Shown here: one piece after another, positions 12,592-23,307 of the stretch
How the letters are laid out: each line of letters starts with the position of its first letter
Numbering within the stretch: the first letter of the stretch is position 1
NCBI RefSeq assembly: GCF_010093535.1
Contig: NW_022985162.1
Coordinates: 2,268,637 to 2,332,636, forward strand
Length of the DNA: 64,000 nt
Reading direction: 5' to 3'
Source: Lindgomyces ingoldianus
Lineage: Eukaryota; Ascomycota; Dothideomycetes; Pleosporales; Lindgomycetaceae
Notes under the pieces: generated by a model
Told to the model about the DNA's origin: nothing
Database searches by the model: none
What the model saw: the letters and a program-made list of their open reading frames with translations, nothing else
Program-made: the position numbers and the translations under genes

Positions 12592-13767
12592 GGTTGAGCG
12601 TCAACGGGGGGCGAGGCTCGGGGCGTGAGCAGAGCGACGAGGAGGACAGGATGGGTGAATGCCTCGAGGGCGAGGAATTTGGGCAGAGGAAAGAGAGAAG
12701 TAGTGGTTTGTGTCCCCAGGTAGGACAAGAGCAGAAGAAGAAGCTAGGCTGGAGTCGGCATAGGCAGAAGAGAAGCCGTTCGCTTATGGCGGGCGATGCG
12801 ACGATTTTGCAAGGCGGACAGCACGCAACCCAGCATCGGTGCCGCGCCTCAACACGCTGCTCGCTCACAGCACGGCAGCAAGCGAAACAAACGAAAAAGC
12901 GCGGCGCTGATTGGGGGGGCTCGTCGAAAATCAAAAGAAATGAAGAAGGGTTTGCAGCACGTACCTTGAGGCAAGATGAGCAAAGTCACTCCGGATATAT
13001 TAGGCCCTGTCCTCCCCACCAGGGAAGGCTGATATCGCGTCACGCGCAGCCAAGCATCATCACGCGCGAGCTTCACCGGGGCAGGATACTGATAGACGGC
13101 CCTGGAGAAGAAGCTGTCGATGATAAGACCTGCAGACCTGCTGCGGAGAGCGTGGAGAGCGCAGAGGGGTGGGAACGCCTCACGCTGGACCTCTCACGGC
13201 CGCCGACTGGGAAGTCACTGCCAGGCACACCGCGGTCAGAGCCACCGCCACAGCCATCACCCTCCACTTCCACCCCGCGACATCGAGCCAAGATGGACGG
13301 CTGTGGAGGTGGCTGGAGCTCGAACCATTGACATGTCCTCCCAAGTAAGACACTAAGCCATGTGAAGGATGCGCGGAATGGCTCCTATCCAACGAAAATG
13401 CATAGCCCAGGGACTTCTCAGACATCGCAGCACCAGACAACGCTGATCCATGCTTCGAAGACCATGAGTCGAGTCTGAGACCGCCACTCCATTCTTTTCT
13501 CAGCTAATTACTACTGCTGCATCGTTAATTACATATTTTCTGAAACATACGAAAAGCCATCTCATCCACTATTTGTGTTTGTGTTATCATGCTCTCCCCG
13601 TCTTGACTTGGTATCCTTTCATATCCCCGCAAGCAAGCAAGCAAACCTCTCGTCGTAGCAGATGGCAGCAACTTTTTTGTTCATCGGACGCTTCCCTCAC
13701 GGTGGACCCCAGTCTACCACCCCGAGTTAGCACAGCTTGCCGCAACGACGACTGTGCCGCTGCAATA
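12592..13767. other. Promoter side of the CCCH gene, 3' side of the mucin-like gene
   Basis: This 1.2 kb stretch lies upstream of the CCCH gene (minus) and downstream of the next minus-strand gene. A 346-codon plus-strand frame crosses it but runs antisense through CCCH exon 1, is rich in Arg/Ser/Gly and has no motif, so I treat it as chance in GC-rich DNA. No gene supported. Confidence 0.45.
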
Positions 13768-16700
13768 CTAACGATGACCGATACGCAGGATGCCCGCTGA
13801 ACACGTATTGTTATACCACTCCATCTGTAGGTTATCCATCATGAAGACCTGTGGGACTCCGAGGCCATCGATGTACGCCGCGAACTGAATCCCTGACAAA
13901 GCGCGAAAGCTATCGTTGAAGCTGACCTGTGTGAACCGACACCCGATGTATCCCCAGCACGCAGGAATCGACACGTTTTGCTCGGCTGCCAGCACTTCCT
14001 GCTTGAGTGTTGCATCATACCGGTAGCCCGAGATTTGCAGCGTGCAGGGGACGATGCCGTTGAGAGCGCACCCAAAGAAGCCGCTGTATGCGTTGAACCA
14101 GTATGCGTCTACTCCAGCACGTGGCCCCGCACCGATCTCCCCTGGAAGCATCGTCCCCGCAAACGGCGTGTTAGGAAGGAGTCTGCCCCCGATCGGAAAG
14201 AACATTGCAACGTTAGGCTGCGAGATCGCCGGATATGGCTCCCATGAATCTGGGATATACGCGAACCCATTCGCGTAGAATAGGTGGTGGTAAGGGTTGG
14301 TCATACCATTGACTGGCAGGATGCCGTGGTCATCTGGCACAACCGTCGTGTCGTCGAATGTGAGTGTAAAGTTGCCATATTCGCCGCAAAGTATCGGAGA
14401 CGGCTCTGCTGCTGCTGCGGCGACGGCGGCGGCGGCGGCGGCGGTTGTCGTTGTGCTCTCTACTGCAACGCTAGTAAATGTACTCACAATTGTTGTAAAC
14501 CCCGTTGCCGCCCTCTTCACTGGCGTGAAGAAACGAAATGAAGGCAAGCTTGAAAGAGGCGTTACCCGAGCCGTCCTAGTTGTGAGAGGGAGCGGTGAGG
14601 TTTCCGTGCCTGTTATCGTGGGGTACGTGCCTGTCCAGTACGACACTGTGGTGGTGATATCTGGTGTGGGAAAAACAAAGCTGATCGCCGTGTCGCCATA
14701 TGAAATCACTCTCGTTTGAGCCCCAATCACACCGGTCGGGGTAACGCTGACACATCCGGTAAAGAACGCTGAGGCTGAACAGCTAGGCGTCGATATTGTT
14801 CCATTCCAGCCTGAAGGAGGAACCCGCGATAATGACAAGCTAGGAGGACTCGTGCTCGGTAAGATTGAGATGGTCGGCGTGTTGGGTGTGGTGAAAACAA
14901 TGGAGCTGGGGTTAAGCGAACTTGTGCTGCTCGTTACACTCGGGTTGAAAGTGGTACTCGGGGTTGGCCTTGAGAGACTTCCACTTGATGCAAAACTCAC
15001 AGCCAAACTGCTCCTAATGCTAGTGGTGAACGATCCTGAAGAGGTCCCAGTTGATATGGAGCTGGCAGAAGAGGACGCTGATGAGCTAACAAGGGTTGAG
15101 GTAATTGCACTCGTCGACGTTGACCTAGACCCGGATGAAGGAGAAGTCAAAGAGCTTCGTGAGTTAATTGGGATGGAGATAGTTACACTCGCGGATATAG
15201 ACGCTAATCCAGAGGAAGATGATATTACAGGGCTTGCCGAGGTAATTACTAACCTAGATGATGTACCAGAGAACGTTACGTTCGCAAAACTCGTCAAAGT
15301 AATGACGGGCCGCGACAAGGAGGTGAACACGCTCGGGTTGCTAGCAGTGGTCAGGCCGGGCCTAGATGAGGAGGAAAGTAATCCGCTGGACGAGATCGAT
15401 GGCATTCCAGACAAGGAAGTCGGCTTAGATGACCCACTCGAGAAGCTCGATGGCAATCCGGGAGCAATTGAAGGACGGATAACTGGGCTACTTGAGCTAC
15501 TTCTTATTGACCCAGATGGGGTTGCCGACGGACTGGGAGAAGCTGATATTCCAGAACTCGAGCTCGCAGATACTGATAGTGTAAAGGTCCCAGATAAAGT
15601 AAATGGAACTGACATTGAAGATCCAACAGGAACCGAAGACTGCCCACTACTGCGCGAGGCTGTACTTGAGCCAGGCGACGCTTGATTACTTGAGGTAGCT
15701 ATCGCTGGGCCTGTAGACGAACCGGGTGAAGTTCCGAACGGAGATGTTATCGTTACAGTGGTTACGGGAATGCTCGAGGATGGCGGCTGTGAAGCGCCAG
15801 GTAGTGATTCGCTGGAGCTGGGAGTTGGTGGGAACAATGAGGAATCCAGAGTGAACCCAGGGAGCGAACTCAAGGAAAGTGTCGTGATCGCTGGTAGACC
15901 GCTAGAGGCTGGAACCGATGTGCCAGGGACTGGCGAAGTGATCGACGACAAGGGCGAAAGGGTTGACACCCCATTAGACACTCCCGGCGGCACATTTGAA
16001 GAGAGCGACAGTGGAACGCTGAAAGTTGAGGGTATCTGGGAAACTGTACCAACAAACGAACCAACGGTGGTTGTGGTCGGTCCAATAGAGAGTGAAGACA
16101 AAAAGAGCGTAGACAACGATGACAGTGGGCTAGTCGGAGCACTTGGAACCAAGGCGGAAGACAGAAGCAAGGTGGTCCCACCTGACGGGCTCGATATCAA
16201 GCCTGAGTTTGGTGGTGGACTCTGTCCCGTACTGGCCGTTACAGTTGGTGTGACTATGGTGGTTGTTCCGTTAGGCATTGGCAGAGTAATCGATGGCAAA
16301 TTGGTAGGGAATCCAGACGACGACGCGGGGGTACCAGAGCTCAACACAAGAGAGGGTAGTTGGGATGGACCCCCAGTCGAAACAATGAATGTCAAACTTG
16401 AACTTCCAGAAGGAGTTGAAACCGGGCCGCTTGGTCCAGCAGAAGTTGAAGGCACCAGGCTACTCCCATTCGCAGTGTTCAACGTCGTCATCGAAACCCC
16501 CAGGGAGCTCGGCATGGTGAGTGTCGAGAGAGGTGGTGCCAAAGATGTAATCGTCATCGTTCCAGGGTTCAAAGAGCTCCCTATCCCTGAACTCAAAGTA
16601 ATGGGAGGTTTAGATCCAGGAGCAGTGGGCTGTACCGGCGAAGGCTGGACTGTAACCTCGAAAGTCTGTGTCACAAAGGAAGTAAGATGCGTTGGTGGTG

Positions 16701-17304
16701 CATGACTGTTTAGCCACTCCGTGGTCCCATGTACAACCGAATAGTAGTATGTTCCATGATTTGGATCGCTCGCCGTTTGGTCGATAAGGGACACCGTAAT
16801 AATCGGTCCAGGAACTGTGACATAGACAATGCTGCAGTCGGCTTCACTACTTGAAGTGTCTTGAGCAGAAACTCCACTAAATATCATCAGTAACCCTTCC
16901 ATGGCTACCCAGCAAGCGAAAAGGAATAATCCCAGCAACATCGGAAACAAGACCTTGTCGTCAGAAGTTAGACGGCGAAGCGCTCCAGGGACGGCCGCAA
17001 CAAAGTTCTTGATCCAACGACAGGCTCGACAGGGCCACCAGTAGCATGGTCGGATTCTCCATCGCCATCGACGCCGACGAGGTGGCTGGGTCTTCAAGAC
17101 TTCGACTTCCTGTTCGCTGACGGCACTGTCTTTTCTGAGTTTTTCCTCGTCTTGAGCCCAGTCGTGAACTGAGGTCCATTCGGAAGACTTGCGAGATGGC
17201 GCTGGCGTTGATGACACTGTAGATCCGTTGCTAGGATTCCTGGCGTTCTGATTTGCTCTCTTACTAGACGTTTGTCGGTTTCTGGCTTTGCCCTTTGGCC
17301 CCAT
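13768..17304 (-). CDS. Mucin-like Ser/Thr-rich membrane-anchored wall protein
   Basis: A single 1178-aa open frame. Residues 1-117 are polar and basic and carry a Trp/Arg/Cys-rich patch (about 75-98, e.g. RRRRWRWRIRPCYWW). Residues ~118-142 form one hydrophobic segment (VLFPMLLGLFLFACWVAMEG), so the topology is probably type II with an external C-terminus. Residues ~150-930 are Ser/Thr/Pro-rich mucin-like sequence, expected to be heavily O-glycosylated. An alanine tract encoded by a GCC/GCT repeat lies near 14403-14447. The last ~208 residues are a folded, Cys-containing domain (ILCGEYGNFTLTFDD, then NPYHHLFY and GEIGAGPR). This looks like the fungal DUF7371 C-terminal domain, identified from memory of the family. 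A role at the cell wall or surface is inferred. Two long plus-strand frames inside this gene are shadows of its codon bias. Confidence 0.8.
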   Translation of the reverse strand: MGPKGKARNRQTSSKRANQNARNPSNGSTVSSTPAPSRKSSEWTSVHDWAQDEEKLRKDSAVSEQEVEVLKTQPPRRRRWRWRIRPCYWWPCRACRWIKNFVAAVPGALRRLTSDDKVLFPMLLGLFLFACWVAMEGLLMIFSGVSAQDTSSSEADCSIVYVTVPGPIITVSLIDQTASDPNHGTYYYSVVHGTTEWLNSHAPPTHLTSFVTQTFEVTVQPSPVQPTAPGSKPPITLSSGIGSSLNPGTMTITSLAPPLSTLTMPSSLGVSMTTLNTANGSSLVPSTSAGPSGPVSTPSGSSSLTFIVSTGGPSQLPSLVLSSGTPASSSGFPTNLPSITLPMPNGTTTIVTPTVTASTGQSPPPNSGLISSPSGGTTLLLSSALVPSAPTSPLSSLSTLFLSSLSIGPTTTTVGSFVGTVSQIPSTFSVPLSLSSNVPPGVSNGVSTLSPLSSITSPVPGTSVPASSGLPAITTLSLSSLPGFTLDSSLFPPTPSSSESLPGASQPPSSSIPVTTVTITSPFGTSPGSSTGPAIATSSNQASPGSSTASRSSGQSSVPVGSSMSVPFTLSGTFTLSVSASSSSGISASPSPSATPSGSIRSSSSSPVIRPSIAPGLPSSFSSGSSKPTSLSGMPSISSSGLLSSSSRPGLTTASNPSVFTSLSRPVITLTSFANVTFSGTSSRLVITSASPVISSSSGLASISASVTISIPINSRSSLTSPSSGSRSTSTSAITSTLVSSSASSSASSISTGTSSGSFTTSIRSSLAVSFASSGSLSRPTPSTTFNPSVTSSTSSLNPSSIVFTTPNTPTISILPSTSPPSLSLSRVPPSGWNGTISTPSCSASAFFTGCVSVTPTGVIGAQTRVISYGDTAISFVFPTPDITTTVSYWTGTYPTITGTETSPLPLTTRTARVTPLSSLPSFRFFTPVKRAATGFTTIVSTFTSVAVESTTTTAAAAAAVAAAAAEPSPILCGEYGNFTLTFDDTTVVPDDHGILPVNGMTNPYHHLFYANGFAYIPDSWEPYPAISQPNVAMFFPIGGRLLPNTPFAGTMLPGEIGAGPRAGVDAYWFNAYSGFFGCALNGIVPCTLQISGYRYDATLKQEVLAAEQNVSIPACWGYIGCRFTQVSFNDSFRALSGIQFAAYIDGLGVPQVFMMDNLQMEWYNNTCSAGILRIGHR
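14403..14447. repeat. GCN-type trinucleotide tract coding for alanines
   Basis: A run of GCT/GCG/GGC-type triplets on the plus strand reads as a polyalanine tract with one Val on the minus strand, inside the mucin-like gene just before its C-terminal domain. Such tracts often vary in length between strains. Confidence 0.6.
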
Positions 17305-17974
17305 TTTGAAAGTCGAATACGGTGTATATGTTGCACCTATCGTATATCAAGGCTTCAAGATATTCGTTGAAGAGTGTTGTACAGCAATTGTGGTGATGCT
17401 TGTCCAAGGATTGAATAAAGATCGAGGAACGCAACAAACACAGATAGTATTGTTTGTCGAAGCCAGGGAATTGCCTTCCTCATTGTGATGTTTCGGCAAG
17501 ATCGTTGGGGAGTGAACTAAAGGAGGAGTGGTCTCGAAGTTCATCCAGGTTGGGATCCAGCGCCAGATCCAGGAAACTGTGGCCGGTGGATGGGTACGAA
17601 AGAGAAGTCGCAACTTACCTGAGGGCGCAAGCAATCCCATCAGCGAGACCTTTTCCTATCATGAAACAGCCAGCGAGCAGGGTTTTGGGGCCCATCGTGT
17701 TCGTATTCCTAACGACCGGAAGGTGCTACTTAGAGAAGAGAATATAGAATGAAGGACTAAAGCTGGTGGAAAAGAGTGTGATGGGTTTGGGCGACAAAGG
17801 AGTAAATGCGAGGACTTGTTTGTTTAGATCCCCCAGGTGAGACGGTGAAGGCCCGCCATCTTTGACAAACGGGAAAAGGACCTACTTTCATATCACCGAT
17901 AATTGATCGTCGCAACTCTCACTCTAGCACTTGGCACGTCATACTCCATGTCATTATACACAGTTCCCCAACTC
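17305..17974. other. Intergenic spacer upstream of the mucin-like gene
   Basis: This 670-bp stretch holds the presumed promoter of the mucin-like gene (minus) and the 3' end of UTP18 (minus). Open frames are under 100 codons, with no motif. No other feature seen. Confidence 0.4.
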
Positions 17975-19982
17975 TCAAGCCCGAATCTCCCACAGCTTAA
18001 CTCTCCCCGTCTCACTCCCCACCGCCAACAGGACCAAACATCCTTCTCTCTCCTCCGCCTCACTCGGCCTCCCCCACGCCACCGCACTAATCCTTCCTAG
18101 CGGCGTCTTGTCTGTAGGCCAATTCTTGAACACCGTTGCCGTTGGCAAATGCACCAGCCTCAGCGCATTATGCTTCCACCGGCTCGCCATCGCTAAGATC
18201 TGCCCATCCGAAGAAAAGGCAAGATGTGAGGTCGGTGTTGTGAGGTGATCCAGAGCGCGGACTGGTTTTGGGGTACTGGGTATGCCGTTATTTGTGTCTT
18301 CTTGAGTCAAAGTATCGTTAGTTGAGGGGTTGTTTCCGAGCCAAGCTCGCCGGTCGTAGATGTTGACCACACCGCTGGAACTACCGACAGCAACCCATCT
18401 ATCGCCACCGAGCCATCCATCTCGTCCACTCTTCCCGCCGACTGCAATGACGGTCGTCCCTATGGCGCCCTCGTCGTTCCATCGACCTATGACACCATCT
18501 CGAACACTCCATTCCGTTATTTCTCCATTCTTGCCGGCGATACAGAGCCCACTTCCATCGCCCCACCACACGAAATCTGCAACTCCGCCTCGTGACTCGA
18601 TTCGGGCCTGTGTTACCCATTGGAGCGTCGTGGCGTCGAGGATGTTAACCACGCCTCCGCCTTTCTTGGAGGAGCCTCGTAGGGCCATGTACTTCCCGTC
18701 AGGGGAGAGCGAGAAATTCTCCATAGTACGCTGTTCGTGCTGGTGTCCATAGACGCGCGTGACCTTCTCTATAGACCCAGTTGTGAGATTCCAGACATGG
18801 AAGTAACGGCGGCGAGCACTGAGGAAAATGCGAGAGTCGGAAGGGGAAGGATGGAAGGCGGTAGTTGCGAGAGGCGTATGTTTGATGTGGAGAGAAGTGA
18901 GGAGGGGGTTTGGATTAGGAGGATTTGGGTTGACGTGGTGGAGGTAGAGCGTGGAGCTGGGTCCGGAGGAGAGGAGGAGGGGATATTTTGGGTGGAAGGA
19001 GAGTGAGGTTATTGCAGACTGTTTGACTGATTAGCGCATATGTATGCTGTTGCAAGGAGTGGGTACGTACTGGGCCTGCCTTGGCCACATCCTTCAGTCT
19101 CTGAATATCAACCGTCCCTGCCTGTAGCTTCCTTCTCTTCACAGGCCCTCTGCCTGTCCTCGAGAGTATATCTGCATCTTTCAATAGCCTGGCTAGCGGT
19201 TGTGCAGACAAGTCATCCTCTTCATCCACATCCATCTCACTCGCCGACTCCTCCCCACTCTCACCGTCCTCGATTGTGCGTCTCCTCTTCTTCTTCGTCG
19301 ATTTCTCCGTAGCTTGTATCGCCCACTCTGGCGTCGGGTATAGTCTCTGATACTGTTTCCTCAATCTGCGCACATATTCCTTCCCACTAACCACATCGTC
19401 TTCCTCCGTCTCTCTTAGCTTCCTAAGCCGCGGCACAGAAGCCAGGCTCACGGCCAATCGCTCATCATCGCTATCCTCCCACGCCGGCTTATCCCCATCA
19501 TCCTCCTTGTCCCGCGCATTCCCAGCAACCAACGATCCCAGCGGAAGAACCCCAGGTCCCGAATCAAAGAAAAACAAATCTCGATCCGCGACGTCCCCCA
19601 AGTCTACCTCACCCTTCTCTTCTTCTTCAGACTCCTCTCCAATTCCACGCGCCAACCGATGGAGCGCGAAAGATTTTATCCCGTCCTTGAAGCCCGCAGG
19701 GTCGCCGAAGACCAGTCGCTCAAGCTCCTCTTCGGACTCATCCTTATCAGGAATATCTTCTTCCTTATCCAAAACAACTTCCCCACTCTCATCCTCACTT
19801 TCACTGTCCCCATCCTTGTCCTCGAAGCCTTCCCACTCAGGTTCCTCCTGCTGCACGTTCACAGTCTGCAATTCTGCATTACTGGGTTCCGCGTCGAGTC
19901 CGTCTTGATCGAAATTCCGTACTTTCAACGGCATGACGCTCTTCCGCTCATTCACCCTCTCAGCTGTTTTGTTCGGCGCCAT
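17975..19982 (-). CDS. UTP18: U3 snoRNA-associated protein 18 (WD40)
   Basis: Component of the small-subunit processome that acts on 18S pre-rRNA in the nucleolus. Two exons, 19982-19071 and 19018-17975, with a 52-nt intron in phase 0, give 651 aa, close to the family length. The N-terminal third is highly acidic with basic patches (e.g. KSTKKKRRRTIEDG). The WD40 propeller begins at the splice junction with SAITSLSFHPKYPLLLSSG. It continues through RRRYFHVWNLTTGSIEKV, MENFSLSPDGKYMALRG and the last repeat, ending RVKLWEIRA. The LSSGPSSTLYLHHVN and GHQHEQRTMENF segments are characteristic of Utp18. Splicing is required: the unspliced frame ends shortly after the donor. Confidence 0.93.
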
Positions 19983-20394
19983 TGTCGCGATTCGTCGGGA
20001 GCGAGGGGTTCATGGGTTGTCGCAAAAAACCGCCGACAAAAAAAGTTGCAGGGGTCTGAAACAAACTTTTGGCAACAACAAGCAAGGGCGAGCGACTGTG
20101 ATCGACGATTTTCCCACCTCCTACCACAATAGGAAGGATAATGTGTGATTGATGGTGATTGAAAATTTCGGCGTGCTTGTGAATTGGCGATTTGTTGTTT
20201 TATTCGGTGTTCAGTGCGGTTTCGAGGGCGACATAACAGTTAACAGTTAGCACTTCCCCGCTCTAGTTAGTGCCAAGCATTGAAGATCTGCCAAAAAAAA
20301 TTTTGAAAAAAGGTGAGTAGAACTAGAACAAGAGGTGGATGTCTTAGAGACACGTAGAAATGTGATAAGAATTTGTAAAAAGAAGCAAAATGGA
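19983..20394. other. Spacer between UTP18 and the tRNA gene
   Basis: This is the presumed UTP18 promoter (minus strand) and the 3' side of the tRNA. On the minus strand a short T run lies near 20285-20310 (TTTTTTTGGCAG-type context), about 90 nt past the tRNA end and too far to be its first Pol III stop. No gene seen. Confidence 0.35.
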
Positions 20395-20481
20395 AGGGCC
20401 GATCCGGGATCGAACCGGAGACTTCGGGATAGTTGCTGTGGTAAACTGCAATCCTACACTCTACCACTGAGTTACCGGCCC
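20395..20481 (-). tRNA. tRNA-Cys(GCA) with intron
   Basis: The 87-nt transcript starts GGGCCGG and ends TCGGCCC plus discriminator T, so the acceptor stem has seven pairs including one G-T. The D arm is ACTC/GAGT with AGTGGTA in the loop. The T arm is TCCGG-TTCGATC-CCGGA. The anticodon loop reads TTGCAG before an intron of about 15 nt (TTTACCACAGCAACT), which places GCA at positions 34-36. A U73 discriminator is a known identity element of tRNA-Cys and supports the call. The anticodon stem TAGGA/TCCCG contains one A-C mismatch and one T-G pair, so the exact intron ends are slightly uncertain. Confidence 0.85.
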
Positions 20482-21047
20482 ATTTTAGCATTTGAGAAAA
20501 ATCTATGATATATATAGTATATTACTTTAGAACTAATTTTTTTTATAAGGCCGGCTTGGACTGGTTGAGAAGAGAGTAGTAGCCTGGCCATTCAGGAAGC
20601 GAGGGTGCAGAGTTTTAACATGACTCATTCCTTACGTGTCATGGTGCCGACAGGAATGAGTGTACGGATTAGTTCGTATCTAAAACCACAAATTTAAAAT
20701 TAATCTAAAACGTGGCCCTCTTAGCCTAACTATCTCTCTTTACATCTCTACTGGATTCGAGATTAATTCACACTGTGCTTAGGAATATGTAGAAACTCAA
20801 AAACCAATACATATATCCCCGGGCCCAAGACTTACCTCGTCGTTCGGACCCTCTCTTACCTTCTAGAATTATTTGAATGATCTCGTTCTGCATCTAATTA
20901 TTCGTTATTGCATCTCACTACGTTTTAGTATCATGACCAAAAATCCCGTTCCTCGCTCTTTCAACTGTCCGATCTTCCATTCCAGAAGTGCCCCAAGTAC
21001 AAATTGTGCCACATACCATGCCCAACCCGAATCCCGACTCTACATAT
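20482..21047. other. AT-rich spacer next to the tRNA
   Basis: The DNA just 5' of the tRNA is AT-rich (TATATATAG repeats and an eight-T run near 20537). A 10-bp perfect inverted repeat lies at 20623-20632 and 20652-20661. No protein gene seen. The right part holds the 3' untranslated region of the tyrosinase gene. Confidence 0.4.
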
Positions 21048-23307
21048 CTAAAGCGTATCGCCTCTTTGAAACCCTCCCGGCCGTCCATCCGTCGCTTCCA
21101 TCAGGATGTGACAATCCCCCACCACTTTCGGAAACTCGGACGCCGATTTCGCAGGCTCAACTTCTGACCACAGAATTGAAAGCTGAAAACCAGGTGCATT
21201 CTCTACCAATATTTCTTTGCCGTCAAGCTAGAGGTTGTTAATAAGTACGGCGAGAAATGCGTGCTCGCTAAGAGAGAGGGTCAAGCTTACAGTCGAGATC
21301 CTCCATCGCAGGTTATTTTTCAAATACTTCCCCACAACACCTTCCTTCAAGCTCTGAAGCTGGGAAGTCCCCACTTTTGTTTCTAGAATGGGAGTAAGCG
21401 GCACAACGCCATTTGCCTCGATCTTTAGTTTCCTAGAATCCGGATTTGCGGCCGCAAAGATACCACTCATTCCAACGAACGACGATTCACTAATCCACTT
21501 TCTAGGATCAGAACCCGGTTTCTCACCCAAGAATACATACACGTTGAACGATCCGTCAAGGCCGAACTTGCGAACTTTGATATTCGCAGTGTACTGTCGT
21601 CCTAATGAAAAGCTGGCGGCTCCTGCAATGCCTCGAGACTTCAAAGTGGACCGTTCCACCAGCTCACCATCGGTTAGTAAAATTGTACGCTTCTGGGGAG
21701 TAGCGTTAGGACCGTAGAGGGTGTTGATCCTATTGATGAGGCCTGGTGTGTCGTTTCCGTTTAGTCCGACGAGTTCTGTATAGGTGTAACCGAATGCTAT
21801 AGTTGAGCGAGTGGTCTCCGACGTCCAGAAATCCCCCATGTCATTTCGATGGAAGGGCTGCAATGCTAGGTTGTATTAGTAACAGTCTAAAGAAAGATTA
21901 AATCTACTCACGTGAATTCACGTCTTTGACAACCTGTGGCGGACTTGAGAATGTGGAGTAAGGTTGTGCCATCGGCGTGACATAGCTATCAGGATTAAGC
22001 GCTTGCCATATCGCTAGCATGCGGTCAATGTTACTGCACTAAAATTAGTATTGTCTCTTCCTGTACTCCTTTGCAAAACGCACGTATGGTGAAGCCAGAA
22101 GATTGGATCAAATGCCGAAAATGGTACTTCACCCATATGCCCGCCCGAACCTACGGTGTTGTGTATCGCATCGTGAACTGATTCCAAGCTATCGCCTGGA
22201 GAACCGTCATTGCTGATACTGCCGTAGTCATGATGCATTGAGAGGATATTGAAGACTCGAGATTGTAGATTAGGTCGAGCTGAATCCATCTGGTTGGCTA
22301 CCAAATCGATCCGACTTGCCGCATTCACGTCATTTGAGCTAGGATTGCGGATTGTAGATGGCCAGGTGGCGAAATTACCTGAACCGCCCTATCGTTCGTT
22401 AGCATCGGACGACATTGATTCTAGAGTTCAGGCATACCATATCATTCTTATTCAAAGGATGGAACGTATACGAGAACAGTGGGTTCGGAATTGTAGCTGT
22501 GCCACTCGGAAGCGTAACCTCTACTGTAGGTCTCCGTAAGCTGAACGGTAAGGTGCCTTGGTCTGAAGGGGGAACTGCTGCCCAGTCCCAATAAGGCATT
22601 CTGAGAGTCGAAAGGGCATTCGTAAATCGGTCCTTGATTGGTCCACTAGGGAATTCTGAGACAACTTGACGAGCGTTTAGGTACAATATCTCCTACATAC
22701 TTCTTAGTAACGAGGATTCAATTAGGCTGCCATGAGAATTACCTCAAATAATGCAAGATATGGCCTGTGCCAGGTGGGGAAAATGTTCGAGCCATGGATA
22801 CAGTAGCCACCAAAACCGCCAGCCACCTGCTGGACGCCATCCCATGCGATGTATGGCCGCCCATGAATTCCTGTTAAACAAGATTAATAAACGATATCGG
22901 CAGAATAGTGAAGACTTGAGACGGTCAAATCAGGGGGCAGGCAACATGTCGAAATGGGAGACTTGTGCTAGCATAAGAGAATCACGCATACCCGCGATTT
23001 GATAGTACGATAACTTGTCGGATTGACTCATATTCTGGAATCGGCGTAGCCCAAGAAGGTACACATTCCACTGGTCAGCATTTTGCTCTAGTTCACGAAT
23101 CTCTAAACGCGGATGTGTTGAACCATCTCCAAGTCCCCCAATTCCGAGAACCGAGAAAAAGCTATTTCCGCTTTGTCGCTCTTGTAAGTTCCCAAGCTCC
23201 TCGAGGCCACCATCTCTCTGAGAGGTGATCGGAGAACAAACTGAAATAGAGAGCTGTAAACCGAGAAGGAGAAAATGGAGAATACTGGGAGAAATTTCTA
23301 GAACCAT
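21048..23307 (-). CDS. Secreted tyrosinase (type 3 copper oxidase)
   Basis: Oxidises monophenols and o-diphenols to quinones, as in melanin formation. I rebuild seven exons: 23307-22992, 22870-22743, 22692-22438, 22388-22084, 22033-21912, 21865-21291 and 21227-21048, with all phases consistent, giving 626 aa. The chosen ATG starts a signal peptide (MVLEISPSILHFLLLGLQLS); an in-frame ATG at 23517 also exists. The CuA region (exon 2) has GIHGRPY, YCIHG and FPTWHRPYLALFE. The Cys-x-His pair is the thioether motif of fungal tyrosinases. The CuB region (exon 4) has SVHDAIHN at ~303-310, then FDPIFWLHHTNIDR across the exon 4/5 junction. After CuB, PFHRNDMGDFWTSE and FGYTYTEL mark the C-terminal domain that normally covers the active site until cleavage. 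No biosynthetic partner genes are adjacent. Confidence 0.92.

Noticed and set aside
12291..13331. 346-codon plus-strand frame
   Set aside because: It overlaps exon 1 of the CCCH gene on the other strand, has low-complexity Arg/Ser/Gly composition and no family motif, and lies in GC-rich DNA where stops are rare.
14852..15685. 277-codon plus-strand frame inside the mucin-like gene
   Set aside because: It is antisense to a Ser/Thr-rich coding region whose codon bias keeps the opposite strand open. Its product is an acidic Leu/Val/Glu/Asp repeat without motif. The same applies to 15758-16705.
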